A DNA stretch of 64,000 nt, from NCBI GenBank assembly GCA_034638255.1, contig JAWPGT010000012.1, positions 62,001 through 126,000 on the forward strand, written 5' to 3'. Below the pieces are notes generated by a model. It searched no databases. It saw only the letters and a list, made by a program, of their open reading frames with translations, and was not told the origin of the DNA. The position numbers were made by a program, and so were the translations under genes. Below are positions 12,201 through 25,312 of this stretch, one piece after another. The DNA is from Coprinus comatus. Lineage: Eukaryota; Basidiomycota; Agaricomycetes; Agaricales; Agaricaceae. Position 1 is the first letter of the stretch; each line of letters begins with the position of its first letter.

Positions 12201-14712
12201 TGTAACTGAGACTTTGATACATAAGTACTGAGTACTGCCTCCTGTTGAAGGGGAAGTTATTATTGGAATCCCGAGTAGCGAATGGTCTCAGGACTTAATA
12301 AGACTTAGTTTTCGGTTCTGCGCAGCAAAGGAGTTCTTATTAGGACCTGAACTCCATAATGCTATGATACGATTCTATGAATGGCTACTAATAGCTAGTA
12401 ATAGCCTGGCAAGGGCTGAAGATTGAGCGCATGGATTCTTTTTCATTGTTCTTCCGATTTCTTGGTACTGGGCCCGTGTTTGAGGGTTGTAAAAGAAGTA
12501 TTAAAAGATGGTTCGGAGCTGTGATGTATCAAGAAGTTTTAATTTTTTCTGTGTCTTTCCGAGGTACAGATGGTACACCACTGAGAAGTTGATACGGGCT
12601 CAGAAGATGGTTATGGAAGTCCGGGTTCAGTGATTTGGATCTTCGGATCTGGGATCTCAGTGGGAAAATCAAAAAAAAAAAACTTGGAATTATAATTGCT
12701 TATCCGTTGACAGTGTGATATCGGATCCGACAATATTGAAAAAGAGGTCGGAAATGCCAAAGTATCAGTGACGTGGTGCAGATTGAGAGAATTTATCTTG
12801 TCCCTGACTAGAATGCCGATCCGGAACTACAGAGACTGAGGCTCGGTGAACTTGTAAAAGTGTGGTCACTTTGTAAAAACAGATGTCATAAAAATCGGTA
12901 TAGCAAAATCATATGTATATGTAGGTTGGAACATATTTTAGGGGTAAGTTTGACATCGCCTTTTTTCCAGGATCACTACGTTTAATCCGCTAGTGCTATA
13001 ATACCTGGGATTGAGAATGGGACGCAGTAGATCCTTGTTGTATAGGTTTATGTCAAACCGGGATCGGAATTTGAAAATGCTTCCCTGAGTCACCGACGTC
13101 GTAGTTGAATCAGGGTTGAATATGCATGTTTGAATTGAATATTTACCTCATCTGTCCTGACATGAACATGCAGTGCAACACATGTACTGTATGTATGTAC
13201 AATTCAAGACATTTGTCTGTCCCTATCTTTCAGGCTCAGGCGCCGAGAAAAAAATGTTGTGAATTGAGATACTATGTCTGTACTATGTCAAGTTGAGCTT
13301 TTCTCGGTCTGCTGTGACGTGAAAAAAAAAGTCCATCATTCATCAGACCGCAGTCCTAGTTGTACAAAATTTTGGGTATATGTTATTTGACTGGGTAAGA
13401 TATTCATAGACCTAAGAATTTAGTTTAAACAAGAATTGAAATTGGTTCGCCGTAAATCAAGGCGGGTTAGCAGACATTTTGATAGATATGGTTGGTTAAC
13501 CATGGACACTCTCGAATATGTATTATGTTTCATGTTACAGTACGAACAGAGCGAAAAGATAGGGATTGCAAAAGAAAAGTTTTATTTGAATTGAACACAA
13601 CACAACCAAAGTTGAACAGAAAGCCGAGCCCTGACACTGACTGACCCTCTATGGAGATGTTAACTATATTTGAAAATTTCTGAGAAAGATTGGACGACAG
13701 AGGCCAGCGTGGTGAGATATCCTGAGTGGGAGGGACGCGTCCGAACTCAACGGATAATACAGAAGACGAGACAAACAACTCCATGTGTCAAATGCCATAC
13801 TCCACATACGATGTTGCGCCGCTAATAATGGAGTGGTCAATGTCACGATGTCGAGTTTCGAGTTTCATGATTTTGTAACTTGATAAAATGAAATACAAGT
13901 TTCAAGGACGACGCGGCTATTGAGAGAGTAACTCTTATAACCGGGGTCGAAGAGTTTAGTTACCTTAGCAAGATATTTGTGTTAGCAAGCTATTTGTTTC
14001 CATGAACTTGAAGGCCAGAGTGGTAGCGCTACTAAGTTTGAGGCTCACCAGCTTGGTAAAGCTACCGTTGGATGGTGACATGTCCGAAGTAGCAAGGCAC
14101 GTTTGGATGTAACCGATTGTATGAATCGGTATGAATGATGGTTGTTTTATAAAAAAGAGGAACTGGCTAATGGAGGCAAGATCGCAGTCCGGTAGACAAA
14201 TCTCGTTTTACATTCAAGTTGCCGTATAGTAGATACAGATCTTACGGCGAGTGTTACCACTGACCTTGTTTAGAGCCTGTGTAAGGTTATGCCACCTTAG
14301 TTTGAGCGCCCAGGAAGTAGTGAGAGGGTTGTGGGCTATAATTGGACAAGATCAAAATTGATGCATAGTTACGGCAGCGTCAGTTGTTGTCACTATGCGA
14401 GTAGGGGGGCACACTCTTCGGATTCGAATGATGAAGAATATGCGTTATTACTTACTGTATGAAGTTATTCTCAACAGCCAGTAACCCCTCATAGTGTGGT
14501 GAAGAGACCACAGCTGTTGAGTCAGCAATTTGCGCGGAGTATGAAAACCCGGAGACAGCCGAGGAGAGTTGGTTTTCGGTGAAAAATGTCTGATGATTGT
14601 TCAGCACAACCAGCACAACAGCTTTCTGACTTGCTTCAATCTCCAAAACCCTTTTTATTCTCAAGTTCAGTCGGCATCGAAAGTCGACCTTGAGATATCA
14701 GATAAATAATAC
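9209..14712. other. 5.5-kb gene desert upstream of eIF4A
   Basis: Apart from the 151-bp element at 9564-9714 I find no supported gene, tRNA or known element. The stretch has many short open frames, but none shows a domain or coding-like codon use. Between about 10170 and 10600 the trinucleotide TAG is over-represented (TAGTAG and TAGTAGT motifs), without a clean array. It may hold decayed repeats, long regulatory sequence for eIF4A or non-coding transcripts; none of these is shown by the sequence. Confidence 0.5.
9564..9714 (+). mobile_element. 151-bp MITE-like element, copy 2
   Basis: Same length, orientation and internal structure as copy 1. The 5' end is CCCTGCG, one base changed from CACTGCG, and the 3' end is GCACAGTG. 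The flanking target duplication is TATA (9560-9563 and 9715-9718). In the first hairpin the change on one arm leaves a T-G juxtaposition, which would still pair as a wobble in RNA. Confidence 0.85.
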
Positions 14713-16329
14713 ATGTCAGCGTGCGTCTGCTCTCTCTTCTTGTCTTGTAATGGGCCCTCATATCTCTGTCTGCCCGTAGAGAAGAATTTCAGGATGTCGC
14801 CGAAAACGAGATCGAGTCCAACTGGGACCAGGTCGTAGATAAGTGAGTGCGATGGCTTGCGATGAGCGCCGGAGGCTGATATGGCTTAGCTTCGATAACA
14901 TGGATTTGAAGCCAGAACTTCTCCGTGGTATTTATGCTTACGGGTATGTCTTATTTGTCCTGCACTTTAATTTATATTCATGTTCTATTAGTTTCGAGCG
15001 CCCTTCCGCTATCCAGCAGCGTGCTATCGTCCCAGTCGTCAAGGGCCACGACGTCATTGCCCAAGCTCAGTCCGGTACCGGCAAGACTGCTACCTTTTCC
15101 ATCTCCATTCTTCAGCAGGTGTGTATTGTTAATCACACAACTTATATCTCAACTTGACATTTATTTCTAGCTTGATATGAGTGTCAAGGGCACCCAGGCC
15201 CTTATCCTTGCCCCCACTCGTGAGCTTGCTCAACAAATTCAAAAGGTCGTTATCGCCTTGGGCGATTACATGAACATTGAATGCCATGCATGTGTCGGCG
15301 GTACCAATGTCCGTGAGGATATGGCCAAGCTCCAAGAGGGTGTCCATGTCGTTGTTGGAACTCCCGGACGTGTATACGATATGATCAACCGTCGTGCCCT
15401 TAGGACCGACAACATCAAGATTTTCTGCTTGGACGAGGCCGATGAAATGTTGTCCCGTGGTTTCAAGGATCAGATCTACGAGGGTAAGTGGAATCTGTGT
15501 GGTCCCATTTTTCAATTATTAAACGCTTGTGTAGTCTTCCAGCTTCTTCCCCAGGATACTCAGGTTGTGCTTCTCTCTGCTACCATGCCCGCTGATGTCC
15601 TCGAAGTCACCAAGAAGTTCATGCGTGACCCCGTTCGCATTCTCGTCAAGAAGGATGAGTTGACCCTTGAAGGTATCAAGCAATTTTACATTGCTGTCGA
15701 AAAAGAAGAATGGAAGCTCGATACCCTTTGCGATCTGTACGAAACCGTCACCATCACCCAAGCCGTCATCTTCTGTAACACCAGGCGGAAGGTCGACTGG
15801 CTGACAGAGAAGATGCACTCTAGGGAGTTCACCGTTTCTGCCATGGTAAGTTTTATGATGTTGTAGGAGACGCTCCGTCACTTAATCAATCATCAACAGC
15901 ACGGTGACATGGAACAGAAACAACGCGAGGTTCTGATGAAAGAGTTCCGATCTGGCTCTTCTCGTGTCCTCATTACCACTGATCTCCTTGCTCGTGGTAT
16001 TGATGTCCAACAAGTCTCCCTTGTCATCAACTACGATCTTCCCACAAACCGCGAGAACTATATCCATCGTATCGGTCGTGGTGGTCGCTTCGGACGTAAG
16101 GGTGTTGCTATTAACTTTGTCACCAACGACGATGTCCGAATGCTCCGGGATATTGAACGTGAGTTGGATCGTGTGTTTCGAGGAATAAGAAAGATGTGCT
16201 TACTAAGATCTTGACAGAGTTCTACAACACCCAGATCGACGAGATGCCTCTGAATGTCGCGTAAGCTTTGATTCTCACTCGTGTAGTCAGCTTCTGAATT
16301 AACGGAATTTTTCCAGCGATCTTATCTAA
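14713..16329 (+). CDS. TIF1: ATP-dependent DEAD-box RNA helicase eIF4A
   Basis: eIF4A is the RNA helicase of the cap-binding complex eIF4F and unwinds mRNA 5' leaders in the cytoplasm. Nine exons join in phase to 396 residues: 14713-14720, 14780-14842, 14890-14943, 14992-15118, 15171-15483, 15535-15845, 15900-16158, 16218-16260 and 16317-16329. DEAD-box motifs in order: Q motif ([12 protein letters not shown]), motif I AQSGTGKT, Ia PTRELAQQI, Ib [72 protein letters not shown]. The C-terminus [11 protein letters not shown] is typical. Exon 1 is only 8 nt, with the start codon close to an intron. The position 170 nt after a pyrimidine-rich leader suits a highly expressed gene. Confidence 0.97.
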
Positions 16330-17483
16330 TCATCTTCCGGTTTACTACTCCCGTCTGATTTTTGTTCTTCCTCATCTTGCTCTCCTCACGCTTACGATCT
16401 GATTTGACGAACCGATATCATGTCCGTCCATGCCTTCTCCGTAGAATACATTTTGCAAAAGGTGGCCAGCCACAACTAGTGTAACGCTTCGATTTTGTTT
16501 TCGCCTAGTAATTTTCCGTAGATGTATTAGGAGTGTAGTGGATATGCATGGGATCGGCTATGTATGTATTGTTAGTGGCGGATCATGAAGAGTGAGCGTT
16601 TCATCACGGGCAAATGCCAAACCACCCAAGCGAGTTGATAATCATCAGGAAAACATCATTCCCATCAGGACAAGCACTGGAATCCCGACAAGCCCCGTCG
16701 CATCCCTAGCCGGCAACGGGGGGTAACCTTGCCGCCTTTGTAAGGTAACGCACCGCTTCTGTGTATGTTCGGATCCCTCGTTGGCTATTGGTCGGTAGCA
16801 GCTCGACCTCCGACTCGAGGATTTCTGCAATTATTAACACCAACATCGGGCGACTTTCCAAACCTGTGCATAGATCTTGCTGGGGCTGTTAGATCTCTTT
16901 CTACAAAAGCTCCCTGTCACAAATCAAGGCCCCATCCCTACCCCTCAGGCAGTACCCCTACCCTGTCCAAAAACCAGGTAGGCTGTAACACTTCGCACCT
17001 GGTATATCAGTCCTCTGTACACCCTCTACCCCCATTGTCCTCCCCACATCAATCACCCATCTTCTTCCCACAACACTACTCTCCTCATTACTTCACAAAA
17101 CATTGGTGCCCCTTTTGTGTCTCTGTCCGGCGCTACTACTCCTCGGTTTTAATTGATCCTAATAACCACTCTCGCTGCATGTGTGGTATCAAAATCATAA
17201 TGGTGCGTTATAATCTGTTCCGCATTTGATGGCCTTCTACATCGTTGGTCTGTTATTATATTCCTCCACTCGAACAACATTTGGCCAAAATAGCCTCTAC
17301 CTCTGTATCTTGCGGAGATCTCGCTTCCCCTTTACAGCGATATACTGCGTGGTTGTTTGTTCTGTTCGACTGCTTCGATCATCACAATATCATATTTTAT
17401 ATATAAAAGGAGCATGAAACTGACTACATCCTCTATTCATCTAGCCCACAACATACCCTCATCACATCGCTCACTCCACCACC
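16330..17483. other. Intergenic region, pyrimidine-rich phosphatase promoter
   Basis: No gene is supported. From about 16900 to 17480 the + strand is strongly C/T-rich, as in many fungal promoters and leaders. It ends in a TATA box about 75 bp before the phosphatase start. Confidence 0.5.
17398..17408 (+). promoter_or_regulatory. TATA box of the phosphatase gene
   Basis: TATATATAAAA lies 76 bp upstream of the ATG at 17484. It is followed by a C/T/A-rich leader free of G runs, a common arrangement for fungal core promoters. The leader ends CCACCACCATG, a good initiation context. The role is inferred from position and motif only. Confidence 0.55.
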
Positions 17484-18083
17484 ATGTCCTACCATCGAGG
17501 TGGACAATACGTCCCCTGGTCACTTACACCAACAAATGGCACTGGGTCATCAATTGACCCATCTAACAACCCTCCTCCCTCTGCATCGCCCTTTTCCCCC
17601 ACATACACCAATCAACCTGCGCGTAATGCGTCAGAAATAATCCCTCGACTTTTCATCTCCGATCTTTCCTTCGCAGAGAACCCGGTCTGTCTTGGGCAAT
17701 ATAAAATCACCCATGTCTTATCCACGATGCCCGAAAAAATCTTTCAGCCTCCAATCACTCTACTCCCTATGCAACCCGCTCGTCTTCAGATACGAGTTGA
17801 AGATCTACCCTTCGCCGAGCTTGCCGCTCATTTACCGACGACTACAGCTTGGATACGAGATGCTTTGGCTAGAGATCCACAAGCGCGAGTGTTAGTTCAT
17901 TGCGCCGAGGGTATCAGTAGGAGTGTCAGTGTGGTCGCTGCGTTCTTAATGGCCCAATATAACTGGTCACCCACGGAGGCCGTTCAATATATCAAGAGTA
18001 AACGAAGGATCGCGGAGCCCAACTTTGGTTTTGTTCAACAGTTGCACGAATACGGAAGGGTATCGCTCGGTAGACCATCATAA
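17484..18083 (+). CDS. Small dual-specificity protein phosphatase
   Basis: A single-exon gene of 199 residues. The catalytic signature HCAEGISRS (Cys140, Arg146) is the C-x5-R-S P-loop of cysteine phosphatases, and Asp107 in RVEDLPFAELAAHL is the likely general acid. The downstream segment (AAFLMAQYNWSPTEAVQYIK, then RRIAEPNFGFVQQL) matches atypical, VHR-like DUSPs. Residues 1-50 are a Pro/Ser/Asn-rich disordered tail; there is no kinase-binding or rhodanese domain, signal peptide or membrane helix. It would remove phosphate from Ser/Thr/Tyr on proteins, or possibly from RNA or lipids, since small DUSPs vary. The ATG at 17484 is preceded by CACCACC and a TATA box. Absence of introns is unusual for this window. 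Confidence 0.9.
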   Translation: MSYHRGGQYVPWSLTPTNGTGSSIDPSNNPPPSASPFSPTYTNQPARNASEIIPRLFISDLSFAENPVCLGQYKITHVLSTMPEKIFQPPITLLPMQPARLQIRVEDLPFAELAAHLPTTTAWIRDALARDPQARVLVHCAEGISRSVSVVAAFLMAQYNWSPTEAVQYIKSKRRIAEPNFGFVQQLHEYGRVSLGRPS

Positions 18084-21000
18084 TCTACTGGTATCATGCT
18101 CATCGTACCTACCCAACCCTAAACGTTGAACTCTCATATCGTCTCTTTTTTATTCTCCACTTGAAGCGGACTCATAACATCATCCTTTCCATTCACCCCT
18201 CCTACATCCGCGATTAAAGCTGATGCATTCATAGTGTCACAACCTCACTCGTGTCCTCGTTATAACCGATGTGGCGAGGAGGGTGGCATTACCCTCAAGT
18301 GTTTCGTCTCGCATTCCCCGTTTTAAAAAATTAGGGAGGAGAGATTCAGCCCTGCGTTTAACATAAACCCATTACCCATCCACTACCACACATACCACAC
18401 TTCGAATCTCTTGGGCTCCTGTTTCCATCATTGAACATTCATCATGACGACATGCCCGTTTATTTCATTCACCTTTTTACGTCTGTTTGATCGTTGTTGA
18501 TTTATTAACTTCCCAACAGCGCTTATCTTTTTTCCTTTTACTCCTTTCTCTTCTTGGACCGATGAAAAAAAAATATTGTTGTTATTACACGTACACCCCC
18601 AAAAATGGTGCTGTTCTGTGTTCTGTTCTGTTCTTTTTTCTTCTCTTGTTCTCTGATGTCCCGTCGCAATACCCCTCCAGTACTATTATTTCCCCTTTCA
18701 CTTCAATAACTATCGTATTGTAAAATTGTAATCTTTTGGCATTTATTATTCTATTCTATATCTTTTACAATTTTTCAAATACCTTAAGTTTAAATTTAAT
18801 CTCCTTTTAAATCTAGTGGCTTTTTTGCCAGAAACACCATGCATTGTGATGGTCCTTTTTGGTATACCCCATAAATTAATATGAATGTAGTGTTTAAAAT
18901 ATGTACCGTACTTAATTGATAAATGATTTTTTTCGCTTTTGATCGCTGGTGTGTCAGTCAAGGCTGAGGCTGAGCGTTGGTGACTGGTGACCAAGGCAGC
19001 CACAGAGCACCCCTGCATTAACCAACTTGGTCCAAGTCATAACATAACAACGGGCGCCTGTCTAGCACAATGTTCTGATCTCTCATATATTAAATCTAGC
19101 ATAATACCAATGAATCTGACAACCGTTCACCATGTAAAACGTCAATTGCAAGTCAAAAGTTTTTACTCTTGAGGTGTTGTTGCGATGTAATGTAGCTCAA
19201 GTCGTTGTCCCACATTTGTCGCAGCCCTTGACACTGAATCTCGAAGCGTCAGACCTCCAATTGTTAAACCGTTAAGCGCCAATGATTTCGATCCTAAGAT
19301 TATTCTGGTTTTGGGCTGGTCTTGGATTTCTTTATTAATTGTGTTTGAGGATAAGTTACTCAGGCCAAGAAAACCTAAATTGTCATGTACATGAAGCATG
19401 TGCTTTGCTACATACTGATACAGACAGAGCAAATAAGCGCATGATACGTTCGTTTGAATTTGATGTCAAACTTCTTCGACCTTAACGCCTTCCCCGCTGT
19501 TTTCATTTCCAAGTCATACAGTAAGTACGTATTTCATTTCATTGTTATTTCCGGATTTGAATTAGTCAAAATCCAAAATATATCATTGATCTTTTACAAC
19601 CTGGTTAAAATAAATTATGAAATTTAGGCAAAACCTAGGTTAGTACAATACATATCTGAAACGCGAAAGAACCTTGTTCCACACAAGCCACACTCCAACA
19701 ATCTCACACCGCTGCGGACCAGGACCAGCCGTTGGGACCCGCCGCACAAGTACACATGCGGTAATACATTGCAGTTGCCGGTATCACTGACTATTATTGT
19801 GTTGGCTTTTTAAACCGATGGTTTCCGGCGAACTTACTTGCGGTTTTTATTGTATTACATCTTGCATTACATACCGCATCTGGATTCTATACGCATATGA
19901 TTACAGTATAATAATTATTCTTGTAACTCCGTCTCGACACCTCAGGTCCTTGGTGATTGGACTCAATTACATATGCTTTGGACTTCAGTTATCATTACAT
20001 GCAGTGTGTTTTATAAATTCCCGGCGCTGAGATGTTAACTAACATATGTATGTATGTTTCCTTTTTTATAGACATTTCGACATCCGAGAAAGGCCGCCGT
20101 AAACATGAACATTCTTTTTAAGAAACTTGAAGCCAATGACGTTACAAGAGTTGATAAATGGCGGAGATGAAATATCATCGAACTTTACTATTCCTTGGAC
20201 TACGGCAGAGATGACTATGTTACACTTACGCATAGTACTTTGTTTTGAAAAGAATCACGCGGGTTTGAATGAGTTTCTCGCCATTCCGCAGTTTCTCTTT
20301 TATTTTAATGTCACTGCCGGCAAGTTCAAGGGGGTATATTTATAAATTGATTTTTCCCGACAATAATTTAAATGAGCCGTCATCAAGTTTTGTATAATTT
20401 TGATTGCTTCTGGAGTATGTGTTTGGTTTATGTAACATCAGGTAAAGCCTTTCCGAGTCACCATCATCTAAACGTTCCTGATAAAAAATTGTTCATGTTT
20501 CATGAGGGCAAACAAGGGTAATATGACGGATACGCGGATTTATATTTGAGTCATACATTACAACATTACTCACGCTTGAAGGATTCAAGTAAAAAAGAAG
20601 AAGAAAAATGTTTCGGCGATGTGACGGTGACTAAATTTTTTGAAACCTGGGTATGGAAATTGCGAATCCCACCATAAATCCACTAGGGTTTCATCAGGGC
20701 CAGTAAGAAGGAGAAATTTTTTAAGGTAGAAGCATGATGTAGGTGCATTACATAGTATCATGACACAACAAAAACTCAATTTTCTTCGGTTTCCCGCTCT
20801 ATCGGAAAACACGAGGCTTGATCCTAGAGTCTGAGTATACCACATGTAAAGGGGTATCTTGATGCGCCAGAGAGATTATGATGGAGTTTCAACTTAGCTT
20901 TCGAGTTCAGAAGCTCTTTTTACCCAAATAAAAATTATTATCTGTCACCCTAAACCTTCTACCAGTGAATGACTCGACTGAATCAACGGTACCGTCACTA

Positions 21001-22396
21001 TTCTCTATTGCAATTCTCTCTTCTTAACCCCCTTCAAGACCACTTTCTCTCCACTATAAATACGGCGGCTCTCGTCGGAGATTATTGGTATTGTAGTATT
21101 ATTATCCAAAGCTTGATAGTGATAGTAGATACCAAGTGCGGTCGCACGACTTAGCTTTGATCAAGGGAGAATTTGTCTGTTATCAGCAACTGCGGATTAA
21201 AAACCTTCTAGAGAATTAATACATCAGCATAACGGTGACATGTCTTCAAAGGAATTTCTGAAAGCACTTAAAGATACCTAAAAGATCCTTCAAAATGCCA
21301 AAGCTAAAGAAACTAAGGTGAAGGGACTCCCTTGAAAGCCAAAGTCCCATTAAACAAATATCGAAGGAAAAGAAACGACCTTGTGCTGATGTAGTACCCC
21401 TTGGGACAAGATGGGAATCCAAGCCACACCACTAGTGACTAGGGCTGTCGTGTGTGTTGGTGTTTATCATCAATTATCAAGTTGTCGATGTTAACGCATC
21501 TGAGGTCTTGCCTCACCATAACTTTACCAATCACGAGTTACACGCACTTAGTCCTACTCCGCCGTGCGTGATCATTCAATGAGGCTCTAGCTGTTGGTTT
21601 TACTTTTTTGAAGATTCCCAAGGTTTTTTTTGGTCCTAGGAAACCCACCTAAGGCTTTTTGACAAAATACTATCAAATGATCAAATAGTAATTGACAGTT
21701 TATTTCGATCTTTTCAACTATATACCATGTACTGCAAAAAAAAGTTTACAGTCGAGATTACAGTTAGGAGTAGAAAGTGGGTGTTACCATTAATGATGGA
21801 CAATGGAACAGGACGAAAAGATCAATCAATACACGGTTTATTCTTGGATTCAGAAACCTACACATTACAAAAAAAACACTCACGGCCAGACATCTGATTT
21901 GCACGGTGATGGATTTTGGTGCTAGATGTTTTTTTGATGCCTACCTCAGATCTCTTAGCTCCAATCATTAATCAATTAATCACTGGTAATATACTTATTC
22001 CTATTCCTATTTTTTTATATACCACCAACGTCACATTGACGAAATTCTTTGATGAGAAATGTGTTTATCAGGTTAGTCCGAGGACTTTATGAATATTTCG
22101 ATATTTGTGGAGGTTCTATCCGTGATATGATATTCTACTACACGCATGCATCTGGACCAAACTAAAGGGGTTTTTGGCCAACGACTTCCTGTTTCGCTGA
22201 TAATTCATGATATGTATATTGATATTCTTTTTTTGTTTTGGATCACTGTGAGAAAGAAACAACCTTATGGTCCATGACACGTATTTGTTGATGAATCTTA
22301 ATCAATTATACTCAAAAGTTGATCAGCATGTCGATGATGTGTCGAAATTAAAATAATGTGTTGGGCAGAGAGCGCTTATGAAGTTGAAAGCCTTCA

Positions 22397-23203
22397 CAGG
22401 GGGCGGTCTTCCGGCGAACAAGTTGCCCTCCATGTCACTGGCCAGTCACATCAAGGTCACATCAAGGTCACTCTGGTAATTAAGGATAATATTATACTAA
22501 GAGTCTATACACTGCGTGGGTGACTCAATAATCTAACTGGATTATCGAGGACATACCTAAACTTTACTCTGAGACCCACACTCACGAGTAAAGTAAAGCT
22601 TAGATAAATACTCGCTAGTACTTGATAATCTGTGTGGATTACCAAGTCACTGGCACAGTGTATACAAAAAAAGAGAAGTAATTTGTTTGGAGCGTTTGGT
22701 GGTGGTGTCTTGATTCTCCATCACCATCTCTGACAAAGTCTTTATCTAATTTCTCCTCTTCCTTTTTATTTTCTCCTCCATCTGAACCCCATCACCTTGA
22801 GGCAATTTTTGAGGCATCAGAGTCTAGACATATTATCGGACATTATTAGATTGTTTATGCAAGGAACTTGTCCGAAGCTCGAATCTTGACTCGCTGATAT
22901 TTAACTCCACTTTGCTGGTAGTTTGAATTAACAGTAAATAAATGTCTTTGAGTGGGGTGAAGGCCGTATAATGTGTATCTCAGTCATCTAAAATTCAAAT
23001 AATGAATGTGAGCGCACGTTGGCCGCCTTTGTCTTTGACTGTTGTCTGTCTACTGTCTACTGAATCGCATAGTACTCTAATCCATATCACCTGGCGTGAC
23101 ACCTGTCCCTTGCCCAAACTTTTTTGTGACTTCTTGTTTTAATAAAACTCTTAAAATGGATGGGAGAATTTGTCGTGGCGACTTGTTCGGAAGACCGCCC
23201 CTG
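22397..23203. mobile_element. Candidate non-autonomous hAT-like transposon, 807 bp
   Basis: The left end CAGGGGGCGGTCTTCC is repeated in inverse orientation at the right end, whose reverse complement starts CAGGGGCGGTCTTCCG. The similarity continues through AACAAGT(T/C)GCC, about 30 bp in all with a 3-base and a 1-base gap. CAGGGGCGG is the usual hAT terminus. The flanking octamers AGCCTTCA (22389-22396) and ACCTTTGA (23204-23211) agree at only 5 of 8 positions, so a target duplication, if present, is decayed. There is no transposase frame. A short direct repeat CACATCAAGGT lies near the left end. The 151-bp element at 22510 is inserted inside and therefore younger. Confidence 0.6.
22510..22660 (+). 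mobile_element. 151-bp MITE-like element, copy 3, nested
   Basis: CACTGCG to GCACAGTG, exactly 151 bp, flanked by TATA on both sides (22506-22509 and 22661-22664). It differs from copy 1 at only a handful of positions. It sits inside the 807-bp hAT-like element, giving a relative age. Confidence 0.85.
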
Positions 23204-24022
23204 ACCTTTGAACCACTCATTCGAAAAGAGCATGCGGAACATGTACGGCCGTCGTCGTGCCTGTCAGCCGGATGACTTTTGACTTTAGCTTTTCAGAAAG
23301 TTCTAGCAACCAGTCATTCCCTGCCGACAAATCTAGACACCCCTTGAATGTGATTGCGATGTCATTACTTCACTTTGAAAAGTGTTTCATTACCCAAAAT
23401 GTATATACATATATATATCTACAAAGTCAGCTACCTAGGCTTTTTGATGCAAGGAGATAATCGCAAGGCACAGAATGCAAATGTACGCTGATACTAGCTG
23501 ATACTCTGACACTGGAGCAGGTACATTCTACGTACAACGACTGACAATGATTCTCTGAAGATGTCGGTTGATATTGGTCTCCCGGTTAGCACGGATACTA
23601 CTGGAACGGGTTGTCGATATCCAAATAATTATGTGATCCAATTTCTAATGATATACAACTGTGGTTAAGCATACTGTAGGAGAAACGTGTTGCGTTTCGT
23701 ATATTGACAAGCATGAAAAAAAAAACTCCGCGTATTTTAAAGCCCAGGTTGCTTATTAAAGTAGTGAAAGTAACCTAAGATGGAGTGGAAATCCCGAGTA
23801 ATCTGAAAAATTAAACAACCAACTGCTTGACCCGTAACCACGAGCTCCTATGAAGATGGAGAGGGTGGTTGAGCTTAGCCCTTGTCCGGCTGCAATGGCA
23901 GTATGGGTATACAAGCAAGGGCGTCTCAACAGAAGGATTCAAAGACCGAAAGGGGCTAGGAAATATACCAGAAAACCAACAGAACCGGAACAGAATATGA
24001 AACCGGGATCTTTTACTGGACG

Positions 24023-25018
<996 letters not shown>

Positions 25019-25312
25019 ATGAGCGCAGGCTGGAGAAACGTCTTCACGTATGTTTGCATATTCATTACAATATATAAACCTAACATTTCATTCAGTTACA
25101 ACAAGTTCGCGCAAATCACCGCACGCGCCGTTCGCTCTTCCCTCAAGGAGGAGCAACGTTTGGCTGCTGAGAGGCGTGGCATCACTGCACTTAGATATCA
25201 ACAGTGGGAGAATGGAACCGGTAGTGCTCAAGTACGTGACCAATATCATCATCCAAACAGTGCACTGCTGACCCGAAATCCTTAGGTCACCCTCACCGAG
25301 GCTAAGCAATAG
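25019..25312 (+). CDS. ATP15: Mitochondrial F1F0-ATP synthase subunit epsilon
   Basis: This is the small stalk subunit of mitochondrial F1. Three exons (25019-25047, 25096-25231, 25286-25312) give 63 residues. The protein starts MSAGWRNVFTYNKFAQITAR and continues with AVRSSLKEEQRLAAERRG and LRYQQWENG, the family pattern W-R-x-A/V-G/F-L/T-Y-N at the N-terminus and R-S/A-L-K-x-E in the helix. Length matches fungal members (about 60-70). As in the family, there is no classical cleaved presequence. The gene is too short and too split to appear as one open frame. Confidence 0.93.

Larger units (their letters stand above)
18084..24022. other. 5.9-kb gene desert with nested mobile elements
   Basis: No gene is supported. 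It contains a hAT-like terminal-inverted-repeat element (22397-23203) with a 151-bp element inside. The rest is AT-rich with short, domain-free frames. The first 600 bp are the phosphatase 3' region, which is T-rich. Confidence 0.5.
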
